A DNA stretch of 64,000 nucleotides, taken from Synechococcus sp. MEDNS5. Its GTDB lineage: Bacteria; Cyanobacteriota; Cyanobacteriia; PCC-6307; Cyanobiaceae. Position numbers and translations under genes: made by a program. Positions within the stretch are counted from its first letter, which is position 1. Each line of letters starts with the position of its first letter. Shown piece by piece: positions 44,067 to 53,353 of the stretch. The stretch spans positions 1,984,001-2,048,000 of the forward strand of contig NZ_CP047952.1 in NCBI RefSeq assembly GCF_014279875.1. Direction: 5' to 3'. The notes below the pieces were generated by a model. That model searched no databases, was not told where the DNA came from, and saw nothing but the letters and a program-made list of their open reading frames with translations.

Positions 44067-45995
44067 ATGGCCACCCGCCATCCCCTCTCCGCCCGTCAAG
44101 CACTCGGGAGGCAACCCTCCCTGAAAGCACCCAGGATTCTCGGCGACTGGCTGCTGTGGCTCGAGCAGCGCCCGCAGGAGAAAGGCCGCACGACGGCCCT
44201 GCTGCGGCGATGGGGACAGCCTGATCACCCGCCACTGGAGTTAACGCCGGCCCCCTGCAACCTGCGTTGCCGGATCCACGAATACGGCGGCGGCGCCAGT
44301 GCAGCGGCCCTCCTCGATCATGGTCTCCTCTTCACCTGGATCGATGGCAGCGATGGCTGTCTGTGGGCCCGGTCCTGGAGCGGACTGTCTGGCGGAGACC
44401 CTCGATCGGTGGTGGCGAAAGGACCTGCCAAGCGACTGACGGCCCCGGGAGATGGCCTGCTGGGCGGTGGGGTGATCGATCCGAAGCGGCACCGCTGGAT
44501 CGGCGTGATGGAGCAGGGCGGGCGGGACGACCTGGTGCATGTGGCCCTTGACCACCTGGATCAGACGCCATTGGTGCTGCACCCCGCGGCGGATTTCGCG
44601 GGTTACCCCGCTATCAGCCCTGATGGAGACCAGCTGGCTTGGGTGGAGTGGGAACAACCCGCCATGCCCTGGGATGCCGCCGCACTGCGCTGGGCATCCA
44701 TCAACGCCAACGGTGATCTCGGCACCGTTGGCACGTTGGCCGGGAGCACGCCAGGAGCTGCGCATCCAACCTCGATTTTCCAGCCGCTTTGGCTTCCTGA
44801 CGGTCAACTGGTCGTGGCGGAGGACGGCAGTGGCTGGTGGAATCTGATGCGGCACCAGAATCCCTGCGACCCCTCGCAGAGCTGGGAACGGCTCTGGCCC
44901 ATGCAGGCGGAGACTGCGATGCCGCAATGGGTGTTCGGCATGAGCACCACAGCCTGGGATGGTGAGCAGCTGCTCGCCGCAGTGTGCGCTGACGGCCGTT
45001 GGCAGTTGAAGCGGCTCAGCGCCGATGGCGCAGTCAGCCTGGTGGACCAACCTTTCGATGACCTTGCGGAGCTGGATGCCGACGCAGGCCGTGCCGTGGC
45101 GATCGCCAGCAACAGCACCACCGGGCAGGGGCTGTTGGAACTGCACATGGCCAGTGGACGCTGGAGCCATACGCCGGCTTCAGACGCGGTGTTGGAGCCC
45201 GAGCACGTCAGCATCGCCGAACCCTTCTGGTTCGAGGGAGCGGCCGGCCGGCGCACCCACGCCTGGTACTACCCGCCCAGCGGCGGCGCCTCGACTGACA
45301 CGCCCCTGCTGGTGAAGAGCCACGGCGGTCCAACCGCCATGGCTCGCCGCGGCCTCAGCCTCGGCATTCAGTTTTGGACCACCCGAGGCTGGGGCGTGGT
45401 GGATGTGAATTACGGGGGCTCCACTGGGTTCGGGCGGGCTTACCGCGAACGACTCAACGGTGAATGGGGCATGGTGGATGTGCAGGACTGCGCCGCAGCG
45501 GCGCAAGCGGTGATCACCAGCGGACGCGCCCACCCGCAGCGGGTGGCCATCGAAGGGGGCAGCGCCGGAGGCTTCACAACCCTGGCCTGCCTCTGCTTCA
45601 CGGATGTCTTCCAGGTGGGGGCCTGCCGTTATGCGGTCAGCGACCTGATGGCGCTGGCCTCTGAAACCCACCGCTTCGAGGCCCGCTATCTCGACGGTCT
45701 GGTGGGGGCATGGCCCCAGGAACGCAATCGTTATCAGGAGCGTTCACCCCTGCACCATGCCGACCGCATCCGCTGTCCGGTGATCTTTTTTCAGGGTCTG
45801 CAGGACAAGGTGGTGGTGCCAGAGCAAACGGAACGGATGGCAGCGGCCCTGCGCAGCAATGGCGTCCCGGTTGAGGTGCGCACCTATGCCGAGGAAGGGC
45901 ATGGCTTCAGGGACAGTGCCGTGCAGGTGGATGTGCTCGAAGCAACGGAAGCCTTCTTCCGCCATCACCTCGGTCTCGAACCCCACACTCACTGA
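44067..45995 (+). CDS. S9 family serine peptidase (prolyl oligopeptidase / acylaminoacyl-peptidase type)
   Basis: 642 residues. N-terminal beta-propeller (about 1-370, repeats such as YPAISPDGDQLAWVEW) and C-terminal alpha/beta hydrolase domain. The nucleophile lies in G-G-S-A-G-G-F (about 500), the acid in Q-G-L-Q-D-K-V-V and the histidine in E-E-G-H-G-F. No signal peptide, so it is a cytosolic oligopeptidase. Its 3' end overlaps the convergent aldolase gene by 7 bp. Confidence 0.9.
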   Translation: MATRHPLSARQALGRQPSLKAPRILGDWLLWLEQRPQEKGRTTALLRRWGQPDHPPLELTPAPCNLRCRIHEYGGGASAAALLDHGLLFTWIDGSDGCLWARSWSGLSGGDPRSVVAKGPAKRLTAPGDGLLGGGVIDPKRHRWIGVMEQGGRDDLVHVALDHLDQTPLVLHPAADFAGYPAISPDGDQLAWVEWEQPAMPWDAAALRWASINANGDLGTVGTLAGSTPGAAHPTSIFQPLWLPDGQLVVAEDGSGWWNLMRHQNPCDPSQSWERLWPMQAETAMPQWVFGMSTTAWDGEQLLAAVCADGRWQLKRLSADGAVSLVDQPFDDLAELDADAGRAVAIASNSTTGQGLLELHMASGRWSHTPASDAVLEPEHVSIAEPFWFEGAAGRRTHAWYYPPSGGASTDTPLLVKSHGGPTAMARRGLSLGIQFWTTRGWGVVDVNYGGSTGFGRAYRERLNGEWGMVDVQDCAAAAQAVITSGRAHPQRVAIEGGSAGGFTTLACLCFTDVFQVGACRYAVSDLMALASETHRFEARYLDGLVGAWPQERNRYQERSPLHHADRIRCPVIFFQGLQDKVVVPEQTERMAAALRSNGVPVEVRTYAEEGHGFRDSAVQVDVLEATEAFFRHHLGLEPHTH

Positions 45996-46660
45996 TCCTT
46001 CTGGCCGTAGTGCAGGCCTTTGAACTGGGCATGCACAGCCTCCATCTGCTCCGCACTGAGCAGGGGAGGCTCACCCAGCTGCAGGGCCTGCAGATACATC
46101 CTCGCCAGCGTTTCCACCTCCACGGCGACGCGCAGGGCAGCCTCAAGATCGGAGCCCAGCGTCACCAGCCCATGCCGGGCCATCAGGCACGCCTGCCGCT
46201 CAGCGAGCGCCCTCACCACATGCGCCGACAAGGCTGCGGTCCCGAATGTGGCGTAGGGGGCGCAGCGGATGTCATCCCCTCCGGCCACCGCCACCATGTA
46301 ATGGAAAGCGGGGATCGGCCGGTCATGACATGCCAGGGCAGTGGCATGCACCGGATGGCAGTGGAGCACCGCTCGGGCTTCAGGACGGGAGGCGAGCACA
46401 TCCGCATGCAGCCGCCACTCCGACGAGGGACGGCGCTGCCCCGCCTGCAGCGGCTGCCCGCTCAGATCCAACGCCACAAGATCCCCGGCAGTCATCTGCT
46501 CGTAAGGGAGTGAGCTGGGAGTCACCAGCAGTCCGCCGTCGATGCGGATGGAGAGGTTGCCGGATGTGCCTTGGTTGAGACCAGACCCATTCAGGCGACG
46601 GGCCACCGCAACGAGTTGCTGCCGCAGAACGTCGTTACCGAAGAACTCAGCTGTGGCCAT
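45989..46660 (-). CDS. Class II aldolase/adducin family enzyme (FucA/Ald2- or MtnB-like)
   Basis: 223 residues. N-Q-G-T-S-G-N-L-S-I-R opens the domain. The catalytic Glu lies in R-R-P-S-S-E-W-R-L-H, zinc histidines in V-L-H-C-H-P-V-H and L-M-A-R-H-G-L-V-T-L-G. The sequence is closer by eye to fuculose-1-phosphate aldolase than to MtnB dehydratase. Its start overlaps the end of mtnA by 14 bp, so the natural substrate is probably 5-deoxy- or 5-methylthio-ribulose 1-phosphate, split to DHAP plus an aldehyde, or dehydrated if it is MtnB. Confidence 0.8.
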   Translation of the reverse strand: MATAEFFGNDVLRQQLVAVARRLNGSGLNQGTSGNLSIRIDGGLLVTPSSLPYEQMTAGDLVALDLSGQPLQAGQRRPSSEWRLHADVLASRPEARAVLHCHPVHATALACHDRPIPAFHYMVAVAGGDDIRCAPYATFGTAALSAHVVRALAERQACLMARHGLVTLGSDLEAALRVAVEVETLARMYLQALQLGEPPLLSAEQMEAVHAQFKGLHYGQKDQ

Positions 46661-47747
46661 AAAGCCCCCGCAAGCCGTCCTCGCTGGCCTGGGCCACGCC
46701 CCGATCGGTAATCAGAGCCGTCACTAGCCGGGCTGGGGTGACGTCGAAGGCAGGATTAAATCCCTCGCTGCCATCGGGAGTGAGTTGAACACGGGTGATC
46801 ACTCCATCCGTGCCGCGCCCCTGGATGTGGGTCACCTCCTCGGCCAACCGGGCTTCAATCGGGATCTCGGCCACACCGTCATCCAAGCTCCAGTCGATCG
46901 TGGAAGCAGGCAGTGCCACGTAAAACGGCACGCCGTTGTCGTGGGCAGCCAGGGCCTTGAGGTAGGTGCCGATCTTGTTGCAAACATCGCCGCGGCGCGT
47001 GGTGCGGTCGGTGCCGACGATCACCGCATCCACCTCACCGTGCTGCATCAAATGGCCGCCGGCGTTGTCGACGATCACCGTATGCGGCACCCCCTCCCGC
47101 CCCAGTTCATAGGCGGTGAGTGAAGCCCCTTGGTTCCGTGGACGGGTCTCATCAACCCACACGTGAATGTTGAGCCCGGCGCGATGGGCCTTATAAATGG
47201 GAGCCAGAGCAGTGCCCCAGTCCACGGTGGCCAGCCAGCCAGCGTTGCAGTGGGTCAGCACCTGGAAGGGCATCCCCTGGCGTTCCCGGGGGCGAGCGGC
47301 CGCCAGCCGCTGGACAATCTCAAGGCCGTGATCGCCGATGGCCGCACACATCGCCACGTCCTCCTCAGCAATCAGACCCGCCTCCTGCCTGGCGGCGCCA
47401 GCCCGTTGCTCCGGCGGCAGGGGACGCACCCGATCGCGCACGCGCTCCAGGGCCCAGCGCAGATTCACCGCTGTGGGCCTGGTGGCATTGAGCTGGTCAA
47501 AAGCCGCTGTCAGCGCCGCATCACCGGGATCCTCCTGCAGTGCCAGCATCAGCCCGTAGGCACCGGTCACGCCGATGAGCGGAGCGCCGCGCACCACCAT
47601 CGTGCGGATGGCCTCAGCCGCCTGAGCACAGGTGCTGAGGGTGAGGGTTCGGAACTGATGGGGGAGCTGGGTTTGGTCGATCACCCACACCGAGCGACCA
47701 CCTGGTTCAAGCCCGATGGTGCGCCAAGCCTGGCCATCAATATTCAT
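46647..47747 (-). CDS. mtnA: S-methyl-5-thioribose-1-phosphate isomerase
   Basis: 366 residues from ATG 47747 (MNIDGQAWRTIGLE). The longer open frame runs into the divergent gltS start and is not needed. Signatures: V-V-R-G-A-P-L-I-G, T-H-C-N-A-G-W-L-A (catalytic Cys), V-G-T-D-R-T-T-R-R-G-D-V-C-N-K-I-G-T-Y (catalytic Asp). It isomerises 5-methylthioribose-1-phosphate, and in some bacteria 5-deoxyribose-1-phosphate, to the ribulose form used by the overlapping aldolase gene. Confidence 0.92.
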   Translation of the reverse strand: MNIDGQAWRTIGLEPGGRSVWVIDQTQLPHQFRTLTLSTCAQAAEAIRTMVVRGAPLIGVTGAYGLMLALQEDPGDAALTAAFDQLNATRPTAVNLRWALERVRDRVRPLPPEQRAGAARQEAGLIAEEDVAMCAAIGDHGLEIVQRLAAARPRERQGMPFQVLTHCNAGWLATVDWGTALAPIYKAHRAGLNIHVWVDETRPRNQGASLTAYELGREGVPHTVIVDNAGGHLMQHGEVDAVIVGTDRTTRRGDVCNKIGTYLKALAAHDNGVPFYVALPASTIDWSLDDGVAEIPIEARLAEEVTHIQGRGTDGVITRVQLTPDGSEGFNPAFDVTPARLVTALITDRGVAQASEDGLRGLYGHS

Positions 47748-47847
47748 TTGATGCGCTGCGGGTGACCCAGCCAATCTGCCTGGCCGGTCACCCCCGCAAA
47801 CCAGGGCGCAAACGAGGTGGCAACCTGCCAGCACTGACGCAACCTTC

Positions 47848-49266
47848 ATGGGGTTCAAGCTGTTCGACGTGCTGGTGGCCTTCGCCGGCCTGAGCCTGCT
47901 GCTGCTGACAGGGATGGCCCTTCGCCAAAGGCTGCGCTGGCTGCGGGCACTCGGCATTCCCGAAGCACTGGTCGCTGGCCTGCTGGGTTTGCTGGTGGGT
48001 CCTTTCGGGCCTTGGTCGGTGTTCCCTGATGCGGTGTACAGGGTTTGGAGTCAGACCCCCGGCGTGCTGATCTCCCTGGTGTTCGCCACGTTGTTCCTGG
48101 GACAGGAACTGCCCAGCCCGAGGGTGATCTGGAACCGGGCTGCAGGGCAGACTGCGTTCGGCATGGTGCTGGGGTTCGGCCAGTACCTGGTGGGAGCAGT
48201 GCTGGTGCTGGCGGTGCTCGAGCCCTTGTTTGGCACTGACCCGCTGATGGCCGCTTTGATTGAAGTGGGCTTCGAGGGAGGCCACGGCACCGCAGCTGGC
48301 ATGGGCCCCACCTTCACAGAGCTGGGGCTGCCCTCCGGGGAAACCCTGGGCCTCGCCATGGCCACGGTGGGGGTTCTGACCGCCGTGCTGCTCGGCAGCA
48401 CCCTGGTGGTGATCGGTCGCAGTCGCCGCTGGCTGTCACGGGGGGTGAGCGAAACCGGCAGCAGCGCCTCTGCCACCCCGCTGATGCGGACGAGCGACGG
48501 TGATCCCATGTCGGCGGATGAGCGACTGGCCATGGAAACGGCTGCCGGAACCGTGGAGTCCGGCCTATCGGAGTCGATGACCATCGATGCGCTCACAGTG
48601 AACGTGGCGCTCGCCGGAGGCGCTGTCGGCCTGGGAATCCTGCTCAAAGCAGGAGTCACCCAGCTAGGTGGGCTCGCTGGAGGTGAGGGCACAGCCAAAC
48701 TGCTGGCTGCAATTCCCGTCTTCCCCCTGGCGATGGTGGGGGGAGTGATCGTTCAGGTTCTGCTGCAGCGAAGTCGGCAGACCCGTCTGGTGTCTCCCGT
48801 AGCCCAGGCCAGCATTGGCTCCATGGCGATGGATCTGCTGATCACAGCCGCCATGGCCAGCCTCAACCTGCCGCTTCTCGAAGAGAACTGGCTTCCGTTC
48901 GCACTGCTCGCGACGGCAGGTCTCACCTGGAACGTCTGCGCGTTCCTCTGGTTGGCGCCTCGCATCTTCAGCGACCACTGGTTCGAGCGGGGCATTGCCG
49001 ACTTCGGTCAGGGCACGGGTGTCACGGCCACTGGGCTGCTGTTGCTGCGCATGGCCGACCCCTTTGGACGCAGTCGCGCCATGGAGGCGTTCTCCTTCAA
49101 ACAATTGCTGTTTGAGCCTTTCCTCGGTGGCGGTCTGGTGACGGCCTTGTCCCCCCTGCTGATTGCGAGCTGGGGCCTACCCCGCTTCAGCGTGGTCGCC
49201 CTGATTCTCACCCTGGCCATGCTGCTGCTGGGTCTGCGCCTCGGGCGGCAGCCCCAACGCAGCTAA
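47848..49266 (+). CDS. gltS: Sodium/glutamate symporter GltS-like
   Basis: 472 residues with about 10-12 transmembrane helices in two inverted halves, characteristic of GltS. The substrate-site motif G-F-E-G-G-H-G-T-A-A-G-M-G (about 140) and the matching C-terminal I-A-D-F-G-Q-G-T-G-V-T-A-T-G are the paired signatures. A hydrophilic loop of about 60 residues separates the halves. It likely imports glutamate with Na+, which suits a marine organism. Confidence 0.88.
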   Translation: MGFKLFDVLVAFAGLSLLLLTGMALRQRLRWLRALGIPEALVAGLLGLLVGPFGPWSVFPDAVYRVWSQTPGVLISLVFATLFLGQELPSPRVIWNRAAGQTAFGMVLGFGQYLVGAVLVLAVLEPLFGTDPLMAALIEVGFEGGHGTAAGMGPTFTELGLPSGETLGLAMATVGVLTAVLLGSTLVVIGRSRRWLSRGVSETGSSASATPLMRTSDGDPMSADERLAMETAAGTVESGLSESMTIDALTVNVALAGGAVGLGILLKAGVTQLGGLAGGEGTAKLLAAIPVFPLAMVGGVIVQVLLQRSRQTRLVSPVAQASIGSMAMDLLITAAMASLNLPLLEENWLPFALLATAGLTWNVCAFLWLAPRIFSDHWFERGIADFGQGTGVTATGLLLLRMADPFGRSRAMEAFSFKQLLFEPFLGGGLVTALSPLLIASWGLPRFSVVALILTLAMLLLGLRLGRQPQRS

Positions 49267-49334
49267 CGGTCGGGATCCCCTACCCCTGTCCCTGAACGCC
49301 GCTGTCAGCCTGAAGCAAACGGGAGACAGGGAAA

Positions 49335-50081
49335 GTGAGCCTATTTGAACAGCAATGGCAGACCTATCGCACCGTGCTGGAGCACGACGCCATTGAGCAC
49401 CGGGCGGCGGCTGCCGCCACAGGCGAGGAACTGCAGACATGGCTGGCGCAACGCCCTGCTCACCGGCCTCCACCAACTCTCGTGGACCTTGGCTGCGGCG
49501 ACCTAGCCCGCATGGCCGACCTCTTCAGAACCTTGCCCCTGGGTGCCTACACAGGCCTGGACCTGGCAGCGTCAGTGCTGCCTCTGGCCGCTAGCGCCAT
49601 GGGGCAGGCTCCGTTCCCCTGCCGATGGCAGCAGGGCGATCTCTTGCACTGGGCGGAGCGACCCAACCCATCGGCCGATGGCAGCGCGCCGGAACGTGTG
49701 GATGTGATCCATTCCGCATTCGCCATTCACCACCTCAGCGACAGCCAGAAAATTCAGTTTCTGCGGGGAGCCCGGCAACGGATCGAGGCCGACGGTCTGC
49801 TGCTGTGGGTGGATGTGTTTCAGGACGAAGACGACACCAGGGAGACCTACCTCGATCGTTACATCGATCGGGTGCGCCACTGGCACGCGCTCGACACCCT
49901 GCAGATCAAGACCATTGTTGAGCACATACACGTCTGCGACTGGCCCGCCCAACGCGGCACGATCGAAACGATCGCAGCCCAAGAAGGATGGCGCTGGCGC
50001 TGGGCCTGGCGCGGCTCCCAGGGGAGCGAGGCTCTCGCCGTGCTTCAGCCGTGCTCCCTGAAGAACGCAAGCACGCCCTGA
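49335..50081 (+). CDS. Class I SAM-dependent methyltransferase
   Basis: 248 residues, GTG start. The Rossmann core has the SAM loop L-V-D-L-G-C-G-D-L (about 53), acidic Y-T-G-L-D-L-A and the post-I motif V-D-V-I-H-S-A-F-A-I-H-H-L. Substrate unknown (small molecule more likely than nucleic acid). The 3' end overlaps convergent sufS by 37 bp. Confidence 0.82.
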   Translation: MSLFEQQWQTYRTVLEHDAIEHRAAAAATGEELQTWLAQRPAHRPPPTLVDLGCGDLARMADLFRTLPLGAYTGLDLAASVLPLAASAMGQAPFPCRWQQGDLLHWAERPNPSADGSAPERVDVIHSAFAIHHLSDSQKIQFLRGARQRIEADGLLLWVDVFQDEDDTRETYLDRYIDRVRHWHALDTLQIKTIVEHIHVCDWPAQRGTIETIAAQEGWRWRWAWRGSQGSEALAVLQPCSLKNASTP

Positions 50082-51313
50082 AGCTCAGCCGCAAAACGAT
50101 CGATCTCCTCAAACGTCGTGGTGAAGCTGAGGCTGGCCCTGGCGGAGCCCGTCACGTTGAAATGCCGATGCAGGGGCTGGCAGCAGTGATGGCCGCTGCG
50201 GATGCAGATGCCAGCCAGATCCAGCATGGAGGCAATGTCGTTGGCGTGGACGCCATCAACGAGAAAGGTGGCGAGGGCTCCACGTCCTGGCTGCTGCTCA
50301 GGGGTGGGACCAAGGATGCGCAATCCCTCGATGCTCTCGAGCCGATGAAAGAGATGACGGGTGAGTTGCGCTTCCCAGGCAGCGATCTGCTCCAAGCCGA
50401 GAGACTCGAGGTAGGCGATCGCCGCACCCATGCCCACAGCTTCACCGATGGCGGGCGTGCCAGCCTCGAATTTGTGGGGCAGAGCAGCCCAGGTGCTGTG
50501 ATCAAGGAACACATCTTGGATCATCTCGCCTCCCCCCAGGAACGGAGGCATGGCTTCAAGCAGGTCTTTCCGTGCCCAGAGAAAGCCCATGCCGGTGGGT
50601 CCGCACAGCTTGTGGGAGGACCCCACAAGAAAATCAGCTCCCAGCCGCTGCACATCGGTGGATTGGTGGGCCAGGCTCTGGCAGGCATCCACAAGCATCA
50701 GCGCCCCAACCCCATGGGCCAGGGCGGCGATCTCCTCAACGGGATTGCGGCAGCCCAGGGTGTTGCTGATGTGCACAAGGCTCACCAAACGGGTGCGCTT
50801 GTTGAGCTGCCGGCGAAGGTCATCGAGGTCGAGCTCTCCGCTCTCGGTGATCCCCACGTGACGCAGCACGCAACCCGTGCGCTGGGCGAGCTGCTGCCAG
50901 GGCACGAGATTGCTGTGGTGCTCCATCACGCTGAGCAGCACCTCATCACCGGCCTGAAGGTTGGCATCTCCCCAGGTGCGTGCAACCAGATTGATGGCCT
51001 CGGTGGCATTACGGGTAAACACCACTTCATCGGGCCCTGCAGCCCCCACAAATCGGGCCACAGCAGCTCGGGCTCCCTCGAAGGCATCGGTGGCACGGGC
51101 GCTGAGTTGATGCGCTCCCCGGTGCACATTGGCGTTGTCGCAGCTGTAGTAGCCGAGCAAGGCATCGAGCACCACCTGGGGCTTCTGGCTGGTGGCCGCA
51201 TGGTCGAGATAGATCAAGGGGTCGCCTTGAGCACCCAACTGATCCAGGATCGGAAAATCGGAACGAGTCCGTTCCGCAAGCGTTACGCCAACGTCGCGAG
51301 AAAGTGTGGTCAT
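50045..51313 (-). CDS. sufS: Cysteine desulfurase SufS
   Basis: 422 residues. Class V PLP aminotransferase fold: PLP lysine in G-S-S-H-K-L-C-G-P-T-G (about 234), active-site cysteine in I-R-S-G-H-H-C-C-Q-P (about 370). It delivers persulfide sulfur from cysteine to the SufBCD scaffold. Last gene of the ftrC-sufBCDS run. Its start overlaps the sufD stop by four bases. Confidence 0.95.
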   Translation of the reverse strand: MTTLSRDVGVTLAERTRSDFPILDQLGAQGDPLIYLDHAATSQKPQVVLDALLGYYSCDNANVHRGAHQLSARATDAFEGARAAVARFVGAAGPDEVVFTRNATEAINLVARTWGDANLQAGDEVLLSVMEHHSNLVPWQQLAQRTGCVLRHVGITESGELDLDDLRRQLNKRTRLVSLVHISNTLGCRNPVEEIAALAHGVGALMLVDACQSLAHQSTDVQRLGADFLVGSSHKLCGPTGMGFLWARKDLLEAMPPFLGGGEMIQDVFLDHSTWAALPHKFEAGTPAIGEAVGMGAAIAYLESLGLEQIAAWEAQLTRHLFHRLESIEGLRILGPTPEQQPGRGALATFLVDGVHANDIASMLDLAGICIRSGHHCCQPLHRHFNVTGSARASLSFTTTFEEIDRFAAELQGVLAFFREHG

Positions 51314-52506
51314 AGGGGGCGGGCGGGATCGTTGATGGCAGCTGATGCCAGCCAGGAGGGCGCCACTGAAGGGAGACGATCCACCACATCGCAGCAGTAG
51401 CCCTTCAGCAGCAGCGCTGCAGCTTCATCGGCAGCCACGCCCCGGCTGCGCAAGTAAAAAAGCTGATCCTGCTGCAATTGGCTGACCGTGGCTCCGTGAG
51501 CACAACGCACATCGTCGGCCACGATCTCTAGCTCCGGCTTGGCATCCACACGGGCTCGGCTGGACAACAGCAGATTGCGGCTGAGCTGAGAGGCATCGGT
51601 GCGCTGCGCAGCGCGGGGCACCTGAATCGCGCCGTTGAAAATACTGTGAGACCGATCAGCCGCCACGGATTTCTGAAGCTGATCGAGTGATCCATCCGGT
51701 CCTTGGAAGCAAACGGCCGTATGGGTGGCAAATTGTTCATCCCCACCGGTCATCGTCAGACCGTTCAGGCGGGTGATGGCCTGACCATCCACCTGCAGCA
51801 CCCGGGGCTCGAGCCTCCCGAAGCGCCAACCTCGACACACGCTCACGAAGTCGTAGCTGCTGCGAGGCTCCTGCTCCACCGCCAGATGGGCGAGCAAGGA
51901 GGTATCGCCACTTGCACTGGCCAGGAAGCCATGGCGCAGGCGCGCCTCCTGTCCCAGATGCACCTCCATCACATGGCTGTGAGCCAAAGGCACAGCTGTG
52001 TTGTCACGCTCGGCTGGAATCACCTGAAGCAGGTCCAGCTCAGCTTTTTCCTCCAGAAGCAGCAGCACCCGCGTGGCGATCAGACCATCGCCTGAGGCCA
52101 GCACAATCTCGAGGGGAGCCACCGAGCCACGCACCCGCAGCGCCAGGACGCGCCGGCTGCGGGCATGGTTGAGTTCCACAGGCCAGACCTCAGCACAACC
52201 GCAGCGATCCAGGGTGTGTCCAAGAGCCTGCTCAAGCTCGGCCTCGCTCAGAGGCGACAGTCCTTCTGGAAGCTGAATCCCCTCCAAGGGATCGGCGTCT
52301 GTTCCGATAACAAGGCGGGTGACACCCTGATCAACCACAGGCCAGGACCGCTGATCAGCCCCATCAACAGGTGGCAGGGAGGCCATGGCCTCCAGCCGCT
52401 TGAGATCCGTGAGCCGCCAGGCTTCCTGACGTCTGGTCGGCAAACCGAGCTTCTCAAGATTGGCCTGCCCCCGCTTCTGAACCGGTGCCAACACGGTGCT
52501 CACCAT
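51310..52506 (-). CDS. sufD: Fe-S assembly scaffold subunit SufD
   Basis: 398 residues. Beta-helix SufB/D core with the C-terminal block A-D-D-V-R-C-A-H-G-A-T-V-S-Q-L-Q-Q-D-Q-L-F-Y-L-R-S-R-G typical of SufD. It forms SufBC2D with the neighbouring subunits. Starts 2 bp after sufC ends. Confidence 0.94.
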   Translation of the reverse strand: MVSTVLAPVQKRGQANLEKLGLPTRRQEAWRLTDLKRLEAMASLPPVDGADQRSWPVVDQGVTRLVIGTDADPLEGIQLPEGLSPLSEAELEQALGHTLDRCGCAEVWPVELNHARSRRVLALRVRGSVAPLEIVLASGDGLIATRVLLLLEEKAELDLLQVIPAERDNTAVPLAHSHVMEVHLGQEARLRHGFLASASGDTSLLAHLAVEQEPRSSYDFVSVCRGWRFGRLEPRVLQVDGQAITRLNGLTMTGGDEQFATHTAVCFQGPDGSLDQLQKSVAADRSHSIFNGAIQVPRAAQRTDASQLSRNLLLSSRARVDAKPELEIVADDVRCAHGATVSQLQQDQLFYLRSRGVAADEAAALLLKGYCCDVVDRLPSVAPSWLASAAINDPARPL

Positions 52507-52508
52507 GA

Positions 52509-53297
52509 TCAGGCCACTCCCTCGGCAGCCAGCTGCGCATCCACCCAGTCGTAACCGATCTGCTCAAGCTCCAACGCCAGTTCCCTGCCTCCTGTCCGCA
52601 GGATCCGGCCTGCAGCCATCACGTGGACGTAATCCGGAGTGATCTCTTCCAGCAAACGCTGGTAATGGGTGATCAGGATTGAGGCGGTGTCTGGGCTTGA
52701 GAGCTGATTCACACCACCGGCAACGATGCGCAGGGCATCGATATCGAGTCCGGAATCGGTTTCATCAAGAATGGAGATCACTGGCTCAAGCAGAGCCATC
52801 TGCAGGATTTCGTTGCGCTTTTTCTCTCCACCCGAGAATCCCTGATTCACGCTTCGATCAAGGAAGGCAGGATCCATCTGCACCACCTTCAGCTTCTCGC
52901 GCACATGGTCTTCGAAGTCGAAGGTGTCGAGCTCTTCCTGGCCCTGTGTGTCCCGGCGGGCATTGGTGGCCACCCTGAGAAACTCCAGGTTGCTGACGCC
53001 AGGGATCTCGACCGGGTATTGAAAGCCAAGGAACACGCCGAGGCGTGCCCGTTCCTCCGGTTCCAGCGCGAAGAGGTCGTCACCGCGATAACGCACGGAC
53101 CCTGCGGTGACGCGATACGCGGGGTGACCAGCGAGGATCTTGGAAAGGGTGCTTTTGCCGCTGCCGTTCCGCCCCATCACGGCATGAATTTCACCGGCGC
53201 GAACCTGCAGATTCACACCTTTAAGGATGGGTTGATCCTCGACGGACGCATGCAGGTCGGAGATATCGAGAAGCAGCTCAGCGTCGGGGCGGATCAC
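52509..53297 (-). CDS. sufC: Fe-S assembly ATPase SufC
   Basis: 262 residues. ABC ATPase with Walker A G-R-N-G-S-G-K-S-T (about 41), signature F-S-G-G-E-K-K-R-N-E and Walker B I-S-I-L-D-E-T-D-S-G-L-D, the SufC variant of the ABC motifs. Powers SufB/SufD rearrangement. No membrane partner; cytosolic. Confidence 0.95.
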   Translation of the reverse strand: MIRPDAELLLDISDLHASVEDQPILKGVNLQVRAGEIHAVMGRNGSGKSTLSKILAGHPAYRVTAGSVRYRGDDLFALEPEERARLGVFLGFQYPVEIPGVSNLEFLRVATNARRDTQGQEELDTFDFEDHVREKLKVVQMDPAFLDRSVNQGFSGGEKKRNEILQMALLEPVISILDETDSGLDIDALRIVAGGVNQLSSPDTASILITHYQRLLEEITPDYVHVMAAGRILRTGGRELALELEQIGYDWVDAQLAAEGVA

Positions 53298-53353
53298 GGT
53301 GGAAGAAAGAGCGGAATGAAAAAAATGAAACTCGTTCTGGAGCGATGCAGGCG

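Noticed and set aside
47748-47957. 70-residue N-terminal extension of MtnA
   Set aside because: It overlaps the gltS start region, and MtnA normally begins near M-N-I-D-G-Q.
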